Below, in pieces: positions 1 through 8,281 of a stretch of 19,708 bases of DNA (its first letter is position 1; every line of letters starts with the position of its first letter). Position numbers and translations under genes: made by a program. Source of the stretch: an uncultured Bacteroidales bacterium (GTDB lineage Bacteria > Bacteroidota > Bacteroidia > Bacteroidales > UBA932); NCBI GenBank assembly GCA_946530505.1, contig CAMNAD010000006.1:1-19708 (forward strand), read 5' to 3'. The notes below the pieces were generated by a model. The model saw only the letters and a list, made by a program, of their open reading frames with translations, did no database searches and had not been told where the DNA came from.

Positions 1-1135
1 CCCAACCTATGTTCCAGCCTTCTATCAGCAGGCCGTCCATTCCGCTGGCGGCGGCGAAATCGATGTACCGGCGGACGTTCTCATTGTTCGCCCCGTGCCT
101 GCCGTGGGGTTTGGAACCTTCGTAGTCGGTCTCCCCGATGACGATTACATTATGCTCGTCGGTGTACGACCAGGTGGTCCTGCCCACTATCATCTCCCAC
201 CATACACCCATGTATTTGGTAGGGTGGATCCAACTGACGTCGTCGAGTGCGCAGGGTTCGTTCAAATTCAGTATCAGCCTTGAAGCCAGTATTTTGCGGG
301 CGTCGTCCACCACCATTACGGTGCGCCATGGGGTGCGGCTGCCGGCCTGCAGCAGGGCTCCCCAGCCTTCGGCGTCGGGAGTAAGATGCGTGCGGAAGGT
401 CCTGCGCCTGAGTTCAAGGTTGGTGGTAGGATAGTTCACCACGGCAGCCTCGTGTATGTTGATATACAATCCGTCGTCGGTCTTGAGTTGCAGGGCGGTC
501 TGCACACCCGAAGGGCTGAAGGTCTGCATGGATGCGTTGCCGACGGTCATCTTGCGAGCCGTCCGGCGAATGTCGCTCATCCTGGTTACATTGTAGCTGT
601 ATTCCTGGGTGTCGTAATCGCCGGGGATCCAGAATGCGGTATGGTCGCCCGCCATCGCAAACTCGGTAAGTTCGTCTTTGACCACAAAATCCACCAGGCC
701 TGGCTGCTCGGGGAACTCATAGCGGAAGCCAAGGCCGTCGTCGTAGAGGCGGAAGCGGATGATCATCTGCACATTGTTCTTTTCGAGCGTTACGGCCATT
801 TCGTTGTAATTGTTGCGGATGTGGGATTCCTCGCCCCATACGGTCTGCCAGGTTTCATCGAAACTGGACGTCTGCACATCTTTCAGAGTGAAGCCGCGCT
901 GCATATCCACCGGCCTGCCATAGCGCTTCCCGCGGTTCTTAGCGGTTTCCCGCACATTTATTTTCTCCCCACGGAATTCAAAGCCCAGCCTGCTGGTTTT
1001 TACCACTTTCTTCCCATCATATTGAAGTTCATAGGTGGGAACGCCTTTCCTGTTTACATCGAAATCCATCCGGAGTTTTCCGCCCGGGCTGAGCAGAGTG
1101 CCGGCCGTCAATAAGAAAAAGAGTATCGTATTCAT
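1..1135 (-). CDS. susB: GH97 alpha-glucosidase (SusB-like), 3' end outside the window
   Basis: About 378 N-terminal codons of a glycoside hydrolase family 97 protein are present; SusB is roughly 740 residues, so about half is missing. Reading leftward from the ATG at 1135, the sequence has the family's N-terminal beta-sandwich start (SPGGKLRMDF), the WGALLQAGSRTPWRTVMV stretch, ASRLILNLNEPCAL, KYMGVWWEM, and ends at the start of the catalytic barrel (DGLLIEGWNIGW). GH97 enzymes release glucose from malto-oligosaccharides, usually in the periplasm. The residues that separate inverting (Glu base) from retaining (Asp nucleophile) members lie beyond the window edge, so mechanism and exact substrate are open. 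The N-terminus is hydrophobic (MNTILFFLLTAGTLL) but has no Lys or Arg before it, which is odd for a signal peptide. The start lies 4 bases after the stop of the LytTR gene, so the two are probably cotranscribed. Family call is firm; the susB symbol rests on starch context. Confidence 0.9.
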   Translation of the reverse strand, partial: MNTILFFLLTAGTLLSPGGKLRMDFDVNRKGVPTYELQYDGKKVVKTSRLGFEFRGEKINVRETAKNRGKRYGRPVDMQRGFTLKDVQTSSFDETWQTVWGEESHIRNNYNEMAVTLEKNNVQMIIRFRLYDDGLGFRYEFPEQPGLVDFVVKDELTEFAMAGDHTAFWIPGDYDTQEYSYNVTRMSDIRRTARKMTVGNASMQTFSPSGVQTALQLKTDDGLYINIHEAAVVNYPTTNLELRRRTFRTHLTPDAEGWGALLQAGSRTPWRTVMVVDDARKILASRLILNLNEPCALDDVSWIHPTKYMGVWWEMIVGRTTWSYTDEHNVIVIGETDYEGSKPHGRHGANNENVRRYIDFAAASGMDGLLIEGWNIGW

Positions 1136-1139
1136 ATCG

Positions 1140-2036
1140 TCAGTTTTCCAACCAGGACAAGAAATCTTCCACACGGGCCCTGCTGACTTCCAGCGGGGTT
1201 GACAGCTTCGTGTCCAGTACAAGCTTTCCGCCGGGCAGCTTCTCCGCACCCAGCACCTCCGACTTGGAAATGATGGCGCTGCGGGAGATGCGGAAAAACA
1301 TCTGCGGGTCCAGGCCTCCGGAGAGTTCGTCCAGGGAAGGATTTACGACATAGCGGGAGCCGTCCCTGCAGATGATATAGGTCCCTTTGTTTTCTGAGAC
1401 AACACATGCTATTTCACTGGTTTGCAAGGGGATGATCTTGTCTCCCACGCGCACCAGGAATCTTTCTTTATAAATGGGGTGTATCTGCGCATCGCGAACG
1501 CTGCGCGCGATGAACACCACGTCTGCCACGAACAGCAGGAGGGCTATGGAATTGCCTATGATCTCTCCGCGGGAACCCTCGCCGCTGGAGTAGAGGTCCA
1601 ACAGAACCCTTGCAACATAGATTATCGCGATGGCAATGATGAGCACCGTCATCTGCTTGTCTTCGACTATCAGGCCTGTTCCCCTTCCCAAGGAGGCGAC
1701 CCTTGAACGGGCTGCAAGCAGCAGCATCCAGCCGATGAACTCCGTAGTGAGGAAGGTGGCGAGCCCGGCGCGCAATGTAGCATCCGCCGAGATGAAATCG
1801 AATAACGCCGCAAGCCCCACCCCGGCAAAATAGCCGACCACGTTCACAAGCACGATGGCAAGCGCCGTGAATTCCAATGACAGACGCTCGCGGGCGCACA
1901 GGAGCACCGTGAGCGTCATTGTAAGCATAGTAAGGAGCAGTGTGTCGCTCAGCCCGGACGCCTTGCATACAATCGCTGTAAGCAGGTGAAGGAGGGCGAA
2001 GATATGTATCAGCCAGCCGGCTCGCATTTTACTCAT
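1140..2036 (-). CDS. Membrane-anchored LytTR-family transcriptional regulator
   Basis: A 298-residue protein. Six hydrophobic segments lie at roughly residues 8-24, 31-47, 56-79, 93-109, 129-148 and 159-178, followed by a LytTR DNA-binding domain at about 190-296 (FLVRVGDKIIPL, then ACVVSENKGTYIICRDG, FFRISRSAIIS, SRARVEDFLSWL). There is no receiver, kinase or sugar-binding domain, so it looks like a one-component regulator that would act on DNA from the inner membrane. A longer reading frame begins at a TTG at 2078, but I chose the ATG at 2036 because the extra residues are not membrane-like and lie on a possible promoter; the ATG at 2027 is an alternative. It is the first gene of a leftward unit with GH97 and is divergent from the sus-like unit, so control of starch use is a reasonable inference. 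The domain call is strong; the target is not shown by sequence alone. Confidence 0.85.
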   Translation of the reverse strand: MSKMRAGWLIHIFALLHLLTAIVCKASGLSDTLLLTMLTMTLTVLLCARERLSLEFTALAIVLVNVVGYFAGVGLAALFDFISADATLRAGLATFLTTEFIGWMLLLAARSRVASLGRGTGLIVEDKQMTVLIIAIAIIYVARVLLDLYSSGEGSRGEIIGNSIALLLFVADVVFIARSVRDAQIHPIYKERFLVRVGDKIIPLQTSEIACVVSENKGTYIICRDGSRYVVNPSLDELSGGLDPQMFFRISRSAIISKSEVLGAEKLPGGKLVLDTKLSTPLEVSRARVEDFLSWLEN

Positions 2037-2042
2037 AGTTTT

Positions 2043-2050
2043 GCAAGATA
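2043..2050 (-). promoter_or_regulatory. Candidate -7 element for the LytTR-GH97 unit
   Basis: Read leftward, the bases TATCTTGC resemble the Bacteroidota -7 consensus TAnnTTTG with one T missing (TATCTTTGC is a common form). It lies only 6 bases before the ATG at 2036, so transcription would begin at or within the start codon. That implies a leaderless message or use of the ATG at 2027. No clear -33 TTTG is present at the right distance. Weak candidate. Confidence 0.25.
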
Positions 2051-2078
2051 CGAAAATTTCGTCATCAAATAGCTCCAA

Positions 2079-2110
2079 TTCATCCGAAAAAAACGCCTGT
2101 TCATCGGAAA
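2079..2110. promoter_or_regulatory. Direct repeat with 21-bp period, candidate LytTR operator
   Basis: TTCATCCGAAA (2079-2089) and TTCATCGGAAA (2100-2110) match at 10 of 11 positions and are exactly 21 bp apart, placing them on the same face of the helix. A third partial copy of the core, TCATC, lies at 2062-2066. Known LytTR proteins such as AgrA bind two roughly 9-bp direct repeats spaced 12-13 bp apart, a period of 21-22 bp. The repeats lie between the lytTR gene and the divergent sus-like unit, just upstream of where the -33 region of the rightward promoter should be, which suits an activator. The repeat is seen directly; the function is inference. Confidence 0.5.
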
Positions 2111-2136
2111 GCCCTTATTTATAAAATGAAAAAACA

Positions 2137-2144
2137 TAAATTCG
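2137..2144 (+). promoter_or_regulatory. Candidate -7 element of the rightward starch unit
   Basis: TAAATTCG matches TAnnTTTG at five of six fixed positions and lies 31 bases before the transporter ATG, giving an expected leader of about 25 nt. The -33 position (around 2113-2118) holds only a T-rich stretch, not a good TTTG. A weak core promoter next to the direct repeat would fit dependence on an activator. Low confidence from one element alone. Confidence 0.3.
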
Positions 2145-2175
2145 CGTCGTTTTAACGCTGAAACAGACCAACCAT

Positions 2176-3513
2176 ATGGGAAATAAAACCAACTTGTCCT
2201 TTTGGCAGATGTGGAATCTCAGCTTCGGATTTTTCGGAGTACAGATAGCTTATGCGCTGCAGAGCGCCAACATCAGCAGGATATTCGCAACCCTCGGTGC
2301 GGATCCGCACCAGCTGAGTTTCTTCTGGATACTTCCGCCCCTCATGGGAATGCTGGTCCAGCCGCTCATCGGCAAATGGTCCGACCGGACCTGGTGCCGC
2401 ATGGGCCGCCGCAAGCCCTACCTGCTGGCGGGCGCAATCGTGGCGGTGCTGGTGATGATCCTCCTGCCCAACGCCGGCAGCCTGAATCTTTCCACCTCCT
2501 ACATGCTCCTTGGGCTCAACTCCGCCATGTGGTTCGGACTCTTCAGCCTCATCTTCCTGGACACCAGCATCAACGTGGCCATGCAGCCCTTCAAGATGAT
2601 GGTGGGCGACATGGTGAACGAGGAGCAGAAGGCCAAGGCCTACTCCATCCAGAGCTTCCTCTGCAACGCCGGCAGCCTGTTCGGATACCTTTTCCCCATC
2701 TTCTTCACCTGGATAGGAATCGCGAACCAGGCTCCCGAAGGGCAGGTCCCCCCGAGCGTCATAACCTCCTTCTACGTAGGAGCGGCCATCCTCATCGTCT
2801 GCGTGCTCTACACCTTCCTGAAGGTGAAGGAGATGCCTCCAGCAGAATACGCGGAATTCCACGGAATCGACCCGGCCAAAACCGAAAATGCCAAGAGCGA
2901 GGGCCTGTTCAAGCTTCTTGCCAAGGCCCCTCGCACCTTCTGGACCGTCGGCCTCGTGCAGTTCTTCTGCTGGGCGGCGTTCCTCTACATGTGGACCTAC
3001 TCCAACGGCACCCTCGCATTCAACTGCTGGGGCGGAGTCACAGATACCGCTTCCGCCGATTATCAGGCCGCAGGCAACTGGGTGGGCGTGGTATTCGCGG
3101 TGCAGGCCGTCGGATCCATCATCTGGGCTACCGTCCTGCCTAAATTCAAGAACATCAAGACCGCTTACGTGGTGAGCCTGCTGATCGGAGCTCTCGGCTT
3201 CGTTTCGCTCTTCTTCATCCACGACAAATTCCTCGCCTGCGCAGCGTACTTCCTCATCGGAACCGCATGGGCGGCGATGCTGGCCCTGCCTTTCACACTG
3301 CTTACCAACGCGCTTGAAGGCAACCCCCACATGGGCAGCTACCTGGGCCTTTTCAACTGCACCATCTGCCTGCCGCAGATAGTCGCCGCCGCAACCGGAG
3401 GCCTGGTGCTCAAAGCCCTTGGAGGCAGCCAGCCCGCAATGCTCGTGACCGCAGGAGTTTTCCTCGTGCTGGGAGCGCTCTGCGTACGTTTTATCGATAC
3501 CAAACAGAAATAA
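2176..3513 (+). CDS. SLC45/GPH-type MFS sugar transporter (probable maltose/oligosaccharide uptake)
   Basis: A 445-residue, 12-helix major facilitator protein with no signal peptide, expected in the inner membrane. The cytoplasmic loop between helices 2 and 3 carries the MFS signature GKWSDRTWCRMGRRK (residues 66-80), in the form typical of the GPH/SLC45 branch, and the N-terminal LSFWQMWNLSFGFFGVQ motif is also characteristic. Members found in Bacteroidota starch loci are thought to bring maltose or short malto-oligosaccharides from periplasm to cytoplasm; substrate here is inferred from neighbours. It is the first gene of the rightward unit, with 9 bases to susC. The ATG at 2176 is preceded by an A-rich stretch rather than a Shine-Dalgarno sequence, as is usual in this phylum. 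Family is firm, substrate moderate. Confidence 0.88.
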   Translation: MGNKTNLSFWQMWNLSFGFFGVQIAYALQSANISRIFATLGADPHQLSFFWILPPLMGMLVQPLIGKWSDRTWCRMGRRKPYLLAGAIVAVLVMILLPNAGSLNLSTSYMLLGLNSAMWFGLFSLIFLDTSINVAMQPFKMMVGDMVNEEQKAKAYSIQSFLCNAGSLFGYLFPIFFTWIGIANQAPEGQVPPSVITSFYVGAAILIVCVLYTFLKVKEMPPAEYAEFHGIDPAKTENAKSEGLFKLLAKAPRTFWTVGLVQFFCWAAFLYMWTYSNGTLAFNCWGGVTDTASADYQAAGNWVGVVFAVQAVGSIIWATVLPKFKNIKTAYVVSLLIGALGFVSLFFIHDKFLACAAYFLIGTAWAAMLALPFTLLTNALEGNPHMGSYLGLFNCTICLPQIVAAATGGLVLKALGGSQPAMLVTAGVFLVLGALCVRFIDTKQK

Positions 3514-3522
3514 TCATTAGAT

Positions 3523-6489
3523 ATGAAGAGAATCATTAGTCTCGCAACAATGTTCATTCTTGGTCTGACTGCCTTCGCACAAGGCTATCAGGTCAAAGGC
3601 ATCGTGGTCGACCAGCTCGGCCCTGTATTCGGGGCCACGGTCCTGGAGCAGGGAACCTCCAACGGTGTTTCCACCGGCCTGGACGGCGACTACGCTTTCA
3701 CCGTTTCCGGACCGGAAGCAATCGTGGAAATCAGCTGCATCGGCTATGCCACCCAAACTTTCAAGGCATCTGAAGTGCCTGCCACAATCACTCTTTCCGA
3801 CGATACCACATTCCTCGATGAAGTGGTCGTGATCGGTTACGGTTCACAGAAGAAGAAAGAGGTCACCGGCTCCGTCGCTTCCATCAAGAGCGAAGATTTC
3901 AACGCCGGCGTCAAGACAAACCCCATGGGTCTGCTTCAGGGCAAGGTCGCAGGTCTCAACATCATAAAGACCACCTCCGACCCGACCAGTACCGGATACA
4001 ATATCCAGATCCGTGGTTTCTCCACCCTCGACAAAGGTGCAGGCACCTCTCCTCTGTTCATCGTCGACGGTGTGCCGGTGAGCAACATCGACAACATCTC
4101 CAGCGATGAAATCGCTTCGATGGATGTGCTGAAGGACGGTTCCGCAGCCGCAATCTACGGTACTCGCGGAACCAACGGTGTCATCATTATCACCACGAAA
4201 CGAGGTGAAAACTTCGAAGATGTGGCCAGCACCCACGTCGAGTATTCTGGATACGCCTCCGTATCCGTCAAAAACGGCGACCTCGGAATGGCTACCCCCG
4301 AACAGTACCGCAACCTTGCCGAACTCAGCGGAGGAAAGGTGAAACCCGCCCTCTACACCGATGCCGCCGGCGAGACCTACAATACCGACTGGCTCTCCGA
4401 AGTCACCAGGTCCGCCGCCATCGCACACAACCACAACGTTGCCATCGTGGGATCTTCACGCAAGTTCAACTATCGCGCTTCGGTCAACTACAAGAACGCC
4501 GAGGGCATAGCCCGCAACACCAACCGCAACGAAATGATCGCAAAGATCGCCGCCGGGCAGAAAGCCCTCGACGGCTGGCTCGATCTCCAGTACGACCTTT
4601 CTTACATGCACTACCGCAACGACTATTTCTGCGGAGATTTCAAGTACGCCTCGCTGCTTAACCCGACTTATCCCATCTACGACGCAAGCACTTCCAACGG
4701 ATACTATTTCCCTACTGAGACAGGTGCGGTGAATCCTGTAGAAAATATGAACCGGAAGGAATCCTACGGTGACGGCAACTACTTCCGCGGAAGTGTCAAG
4801 GCCACGGTGAATATCAAGCCGGTGGAAGGCTTGAAAATCAACGCATTCGGAGCGATGGAAGAGGGCGACAACCGCAGTTTCTCTTACAATCACGGCGTCA
4901 ATACCGACCTCTCCGACTCCGGTACGGCAGCCCGCGGTGGCAACTTTAACTACAGCCGCCTGCTGGAAATAACCGCCGACTACGTGCACAACTTCAATGG
5001 TCACAGCCTCGCCCTTGTCGGAGGTTTCTCCTGGCAGAACTTTCTCTATGACGGTTCCGACATATCCAACAAGGGTTTCCCCACCGACGATGCCAAGTAC
5101 TATCAGATCGGCAACGGCGATGCCACGAAACAATACCTGAATGTAAGCTCGTACCGCAACTCCAACACCCTGGCCGCCCTGTTCTTCCGTGCCAATTATA
5201 ATTACAAGGACAAGTATCTCCTTTCCGCCTCCATCCGTCGCGAAGGTTCTTCCCGCTTCGGAGCCAACCACAAGTGGGGTCTCTTCCCCGCACTCAGCGC
5301 AGGATGGCGCGTCAGCGGCGAAGACTTCATGAAGAATGTCAGCTGGGTGAACGACCTCAAGCTGCGTCTCGGATTCGGTGTCACCGGCAACAACCTCGCC
5401 AGCGACCTCCGTTCCATCGAGATGCTTTCCAACGGCGGAACCTTCTGGTACAACGGCCAGTATGTATACACCTACGCAGTCGCCCAGAACGTCAACCCCG
5501 ACCTCAAATGGGAAAAGAAGTTCGAATACAACCTCGGCGTGGACTACAGCCTCCTGGACAACCGCCTCTACGGAAGTTTGGACGTTTACTACCGCCACAC
5601 CGCCGACCTGCTCTGGGACTATGAGGTCCCCACTCCTCCTTATCAGTTCCACACCCTGCTTGCAAATGCCGGCCAGATGGACAGTTACGGTGCGGAACTC
5701 TCGCTTAGCTACGTAGCGCTCAAGAAGGAAGACTTCAGTTGGACCACAACTCCCACCATTTCCTTCAACCGCAACTACATCACCCGCCTGTCGGACCCTG
5801 AGAAGGGCTTCAATTACAAGGAAACCACTTCCGGCGGTGTAGGAGAAAACGGCATCATGAACACCAACACCCAGATTCTCATTGAGGGACAGCCCGTCGG
5901 CGCATTCTACGGCCTCGACTTTGCGGGCTTCAAATCCGACGGCACCTGGATGTTCAACACTCCCGAGGGCGGCGTCGTCTCCGGCGCCAATGCCACGGAA
6001 GGCCACCGTCAGGTTATTGGCAACGCCCAGCCTCTCTTCACTTTCGGCTGGAACAACAATGTCCGCTACAAGAACTGGGACGCATCCCTGTTCTTCCGCG
6101 GTGTATTCGGCAACAAGATCCTGAACCTGACCCGCTGGGCATACGGCCCTCAGGACTCCCAGACCTTCAATGTGTTCATGAAGGATATCGACGGTGCGAA
6201 CACCGTGCTTTCCGACAAAGCCCATTTCTCCAGCTATTATCTGGAAGACGGCTCCTACATCAAACTCGACAATCTTACTGTCGGATACACCTTCAATCTC
6301 AAGGAGAACAAATTCATCCGTTCCGCAAGGATATATGCTACCGGGCAGAACCTGCTCACCATCACGAAATACAGCGGGCAGGACCCGGAGGTCAACACTA
6401 CGGGCGTATGGGATGCCGGCATTGACTGGTGCTCCTTCTATCCCACTGTCGCAACCTTCCTCGTCGGCGTGAACATCAGCCTCTATTAA
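3523..6489 (+). CDS. susC: SusC/RagA-type TonB-dependent outer-membrane transporter
   Basis: A 988-residue SusC-family protein. The signal peptide (residues 1-19 or 20, ending LTAFAQ) is followed by a carboxypeptidase-regulatory-like domain (about 22-92, YQVKGIVVD onward), a TonB-box region around 97-107 (FLDEVVVIGYG), the plug domain (about 115-235, with IQIRGFSTL, PLFIVDGVP and AAIYGTRGTNGVIIITTKRG) and a 22-strand type barrel ending in NISLY, the expected terminal aromatic residue. SusC proteins import oligosaccharides across the outer membrane using TonB-transmitted energy, with SusD as the lid. It is directly followed by susD, and the starch enzymes downstream point to malto-oligosaccharides as cargo. 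Length is normal for the family and no frameshift is seen. Family call is near certain; starch specificity comes from context. Confidence 0.96.
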   Translation: MKRIISLATMFILGLTAFAQGYQVKGIVVDQLGPVFGATVLEQGTSNGVSTGLDGDYAFTVSGPEAIVEISCIGYATQTFKASEVPATITLSDDTTFLDEVVVIGYGSQKKKEVTGSVASIKSEDFNAGVKTNPMGLLQGKVAGLNIIKTTSDPTSTGYNIQIRGFSTLDKGAGTSPLFIVDGVPVSNIDNISSDEIASMDVLKDGSAAAIYGTRGTNGVIIITTKRGENFEDVASTHVEYSGYASVSVKNGDLGMATPEQYRNLAELSGGKVKPALYTDAAGETYNTDWLSEVTRSAAIAHNHNVAIVGSSRKFNYRASVNYKNAEGIARNTNRNEMIAKIAAGQKALDGWLDLQYDLSYMHYRNDYFCGDFKYASLLNPTYPIYDASTSNGYYFPTETGAVNPVENMNRKESYGDGNYFRGSVKATVNIKPVEGLKINAFGAMEEGDNRSFSYNHGVNTDLSDSGTAARGGNFNYSRLLEITADYVHNFNGHSLALVGGFSWQNFLYDGSDISNKGFPTDDAKYYQIGNGDATKQYLNVSSYRNSNTLAALFFRANYNYKDKYLLSASIRREGSSRFGANHKWGLFPALSAGWRVSGEDFMKNVSWVNDLKLRLGFGVTGNNLASDLRSIEMLSNGGTFWYNGQYVYTYAVAQNVNPDLKWEKKFEYNLGVDYSLLDNRLYGSLDVYYRHTADLLWDYEVPTPPYQFHTLLANAGQMDSYGAELSLSYVALKKEDFSWTTTPTISFNRNYITRLSDPEKGFNYKETTSGGVGENGIMNTNTQILIEGQPVGAFYGLDFAGFKSDGTWMFNTPEGGVVSGANATEGHRQVIGNAQPLFTFGWNNNVRYKNWDASLFFRGVFGNKILNLTRWAYGPQDSQTFNVFMKDIDGANTVLSDKAHFSSYYLEDGSYIKLDNLTVGYTFNLKENKFIRSARIYATGQNLLTITKYSGQDPEVNTTGVWDAGIDWCSFYPTVATFLVGVNISLY

Positions 6490-6504
6490 TAAAATATGAC
6501 GGTC

Positions 6505-8229
6505 ATGAAAAAGATAATATTTGCTTCTGTACTTGCACTTCTCGCCCTGAATTCTTGCGACAGCATGCTGGACGAGGTCAACTATGGCAACCCTACTACC
6601 AAGGATATGATGTCCAAGGAAGAAAATGTTGCCCTGCTTGTCGGCCAGGCATACGCCGATGTCAAGTGGCTTCACGATCACTGGGGATATTGGGGCGTCG
6701 TAACCCTTACCGCCGACGAGGGCGTATGCCCTATCCGCATGCCCGACAAGGACTGGGCCGACGGCAACTACTGGCGCAATCTCAACACCCACAATTGGGA
6801 TGTGATGGGCCAGGCCTTCCGAAATATCTGGAACACTACCATTTCAGGCGCGGTGCTCTGCAACAAACTGATCGCCACGCTCGAGAACAATAAGGAATCG
6901 ATGTCCGAAAAGGTTTTCGCACAGTATGTGGGAGAGCTTGAGGTTATGCGCAGCTACTACTATTACATGCTCTTCGACTGTTTCGGACGCATCCCCTATC
7001 AGGAGAAATTCGAATCTGACACCGAACCCCTGATGGCTCCCGAAAAAGTATGGAGCCGCCTTGTGGACTGCCTGGAGAAGAATGCTCCAAACCTCCCCGT
7101 GGTCACCGACGCTAACCGTGCGCTGAATTACGGCCGCGCAACCCAGGGCTTCGCCTATGCGCTGCTCGCACGCCTTTACCTCAACGCAGAGTCCTTCGGA
7201 TGCACCCCTTCCAACATCGACCTGACAAATACTGCAAGTAGCAAGATCAGTTCCGCCGCCGACTTCTATACCAATGCCGTACGCTGCTGCGACGCCATCA
7301 TCGACGCCGGTTCCTACAGCATTGAGGACAATTTCTTCAACAACTTCAAGATCAACAACGAGGGCAGCAGGGAGAACATCTTCGTCATAGTCGAGAACGG
7401 CAATGCCAAGTTCGACGCCCGCAGCAACGGCAGCATGTCGAACAAACTCCGTCTCACCATCCTCACCCTCAACTACAATCATCAGCAGACCTACGGGATG
7501 ATAGAGAAGCCCTGGAACGGCTTCTGCGCCCGCCCGTCCTTCATCGAGCGCTACAACAAGAACGACGTCCGCGGTGCAGGCACCGATGCGGAGCGTGCCC
7601 TCGGGACCAATGCCACCCATCAGTGGGGATGGTTCGTAGGCCCTATCTACGATGCCGATGGCAAGACTCTGCTCAAGGACAAGGACGAGGCCAAGTCCGA
7701 TGCCATTATAGTACCCACACTTCACTCTCTCACGGAGGCTACCGACCTCGAAGGCGCCCGCATGTTCAAGTATGAGATAGATAAGGAAGGCAAGTACGAC
7801 TACTGCGAGAACGACTTTGTCCTCTTCCGCTATGCAGATGTGCTGTGGATGAAAGAAGAGGCCATCCTCCGCGGAGGCGCCGGCACCAGCAGCGCGGGCA
7901 GCGCCGACTTCAAGCGCCTTCGTGCCCGCTGTTTCGCCTATAACGAAGGAGACAAGGAAGCTGCTTTCAACAGCGCTTACGCCACGGCTGCACCCGGCTC
8001 TATGACGCTGGACGGCATACTGGACGAGCGCGGCCGCGAGTTCGCATGGGAAAACATGCGTAGACGCGACCTCATCCGCTTCGGCAAGTTCAACGACCCC
8101 AAATACGTGGAATTCGTGACGGGTACCGACGAATATCGCAAATGGTTCCCTATTCCTTACGCAGTTCTGGAGACTTCATTGCGCGACGAAAACGGCAACG
8201 CAATCTGGACCCAGAACCCTGGTTATTAG
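6505..8229 (+). CDS. susD: SusD/RagB-type starch-binding outer-membrane lipoprotein
   Basis: A 574-residue SusD-family protein. I chose the ATG at 6505 because it gives a standard lipoprotein signal (MKKIIFASVLALLALNSC, lipidated Cys at 18); an ATG at 6496 would add three residues. Acidic residues soon after the Cys (CDSMLDE) fit export to the cell surface. The middle has the TPR-like helical scaffold (EVMRSYYYYMLFDCFG, FAYALLARLYLNAE) and the C-terminal part has the family signature ILDERGREFAWENMRRRDLIRFG (about residues 505-528), split here for length as ILDERGREFAWEN and MRRRDLIRFG, ending in QNPGY. SusD binds the glycan at the surface and closes over SusC. It begins 15 bases after susC, so the two are cotranscribed. 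Family call is near certain; ligand is inferred from the amylases downstream. Confidence 0.95.
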   Translation: MKKIIFASVLALLALNSCDSMLDEVNYGNPTTKDMMSKEENVALLVGQAYADVKWLHDHWGYWGVVTLTADEGVCPIRMPDKDWADGNYWRNLNTHNWDVMGQAFRNIWNTTISGAVLCNKLIATLENNKESMSEKVFAQYVGELEVMRSYYYYMLFDCFGRIPYQEKFESDTEPLMAPEKVWSRLVDCLEKNAPNLPVVTDANRALNYGRATQGFAYALLARLYLNAESFGCTPSNIDLTNTASSKISSAADFYTNAVRCCDAIIDAGSYSIEDNFFNNFKINNEGSRENIFVIVENGNAKFDARSNGSMSNKLRLTILTLNYNHQQTYGMIEKPWNGFCARPSFIERYNKNDVRGAGTDAERALGTNATHQWGWFVGPIYDADGKTLLKDKDEAKSDAIIVPTLHSLTEATDLEGARMFKYEIDKEGKYDYCENDFVLFRYADVLWMKEEAILRGGAGTSSAGSADFKRLRARCFAYNEGDKEAAFNSAYATAAPGSMTLDGILDERGREFAWENMRRRDLIRFGKFNDPKYVEFVTGTDEYRKWFPIPYAVLETSLRDENGNAIWTQNPGY

Positions 8230-8271
8230 AATTACTACTAAAACCTGAAATAATTAACAACTTTATTAATT

Positions 8272-8281
8272 AAAACGTTTT
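8272..8281. repeat. 10-bp palindrome abutting the SusE/F start codon
   Basis: AAAACGTTTT is a perfect palindrome whose last base touches the ATG at 8282. It lies in a 52-base AT-rich gap after susD that otherwise holds no gene. It could form only a tiny hairpin, so it may simply reflect the A-rich leader favoured for translation starts in this phylum. Confidence 0.35.

Noticed and set aside
2037..2078. N-terminal extension of the LytTR gene from a TTG at 2078
   Set aside because: TTG start, non-membrane extra residues, and overlap with a possible -7 element; the ATG at 2036 is better.
2152..3330. A 392-codon open frame antisense to the transporter
   Set aside because: His/Glu/Gly-rich composition of an antisense shadow; the transporter frame is clearly real.
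4456..6792. A 778-codon open frame antisense to susC and susD
   Set aside because: It mirrors the third-position GC bias of the real genes, has no signal, domain or family motif, and runs through two clear genes on the other strand.
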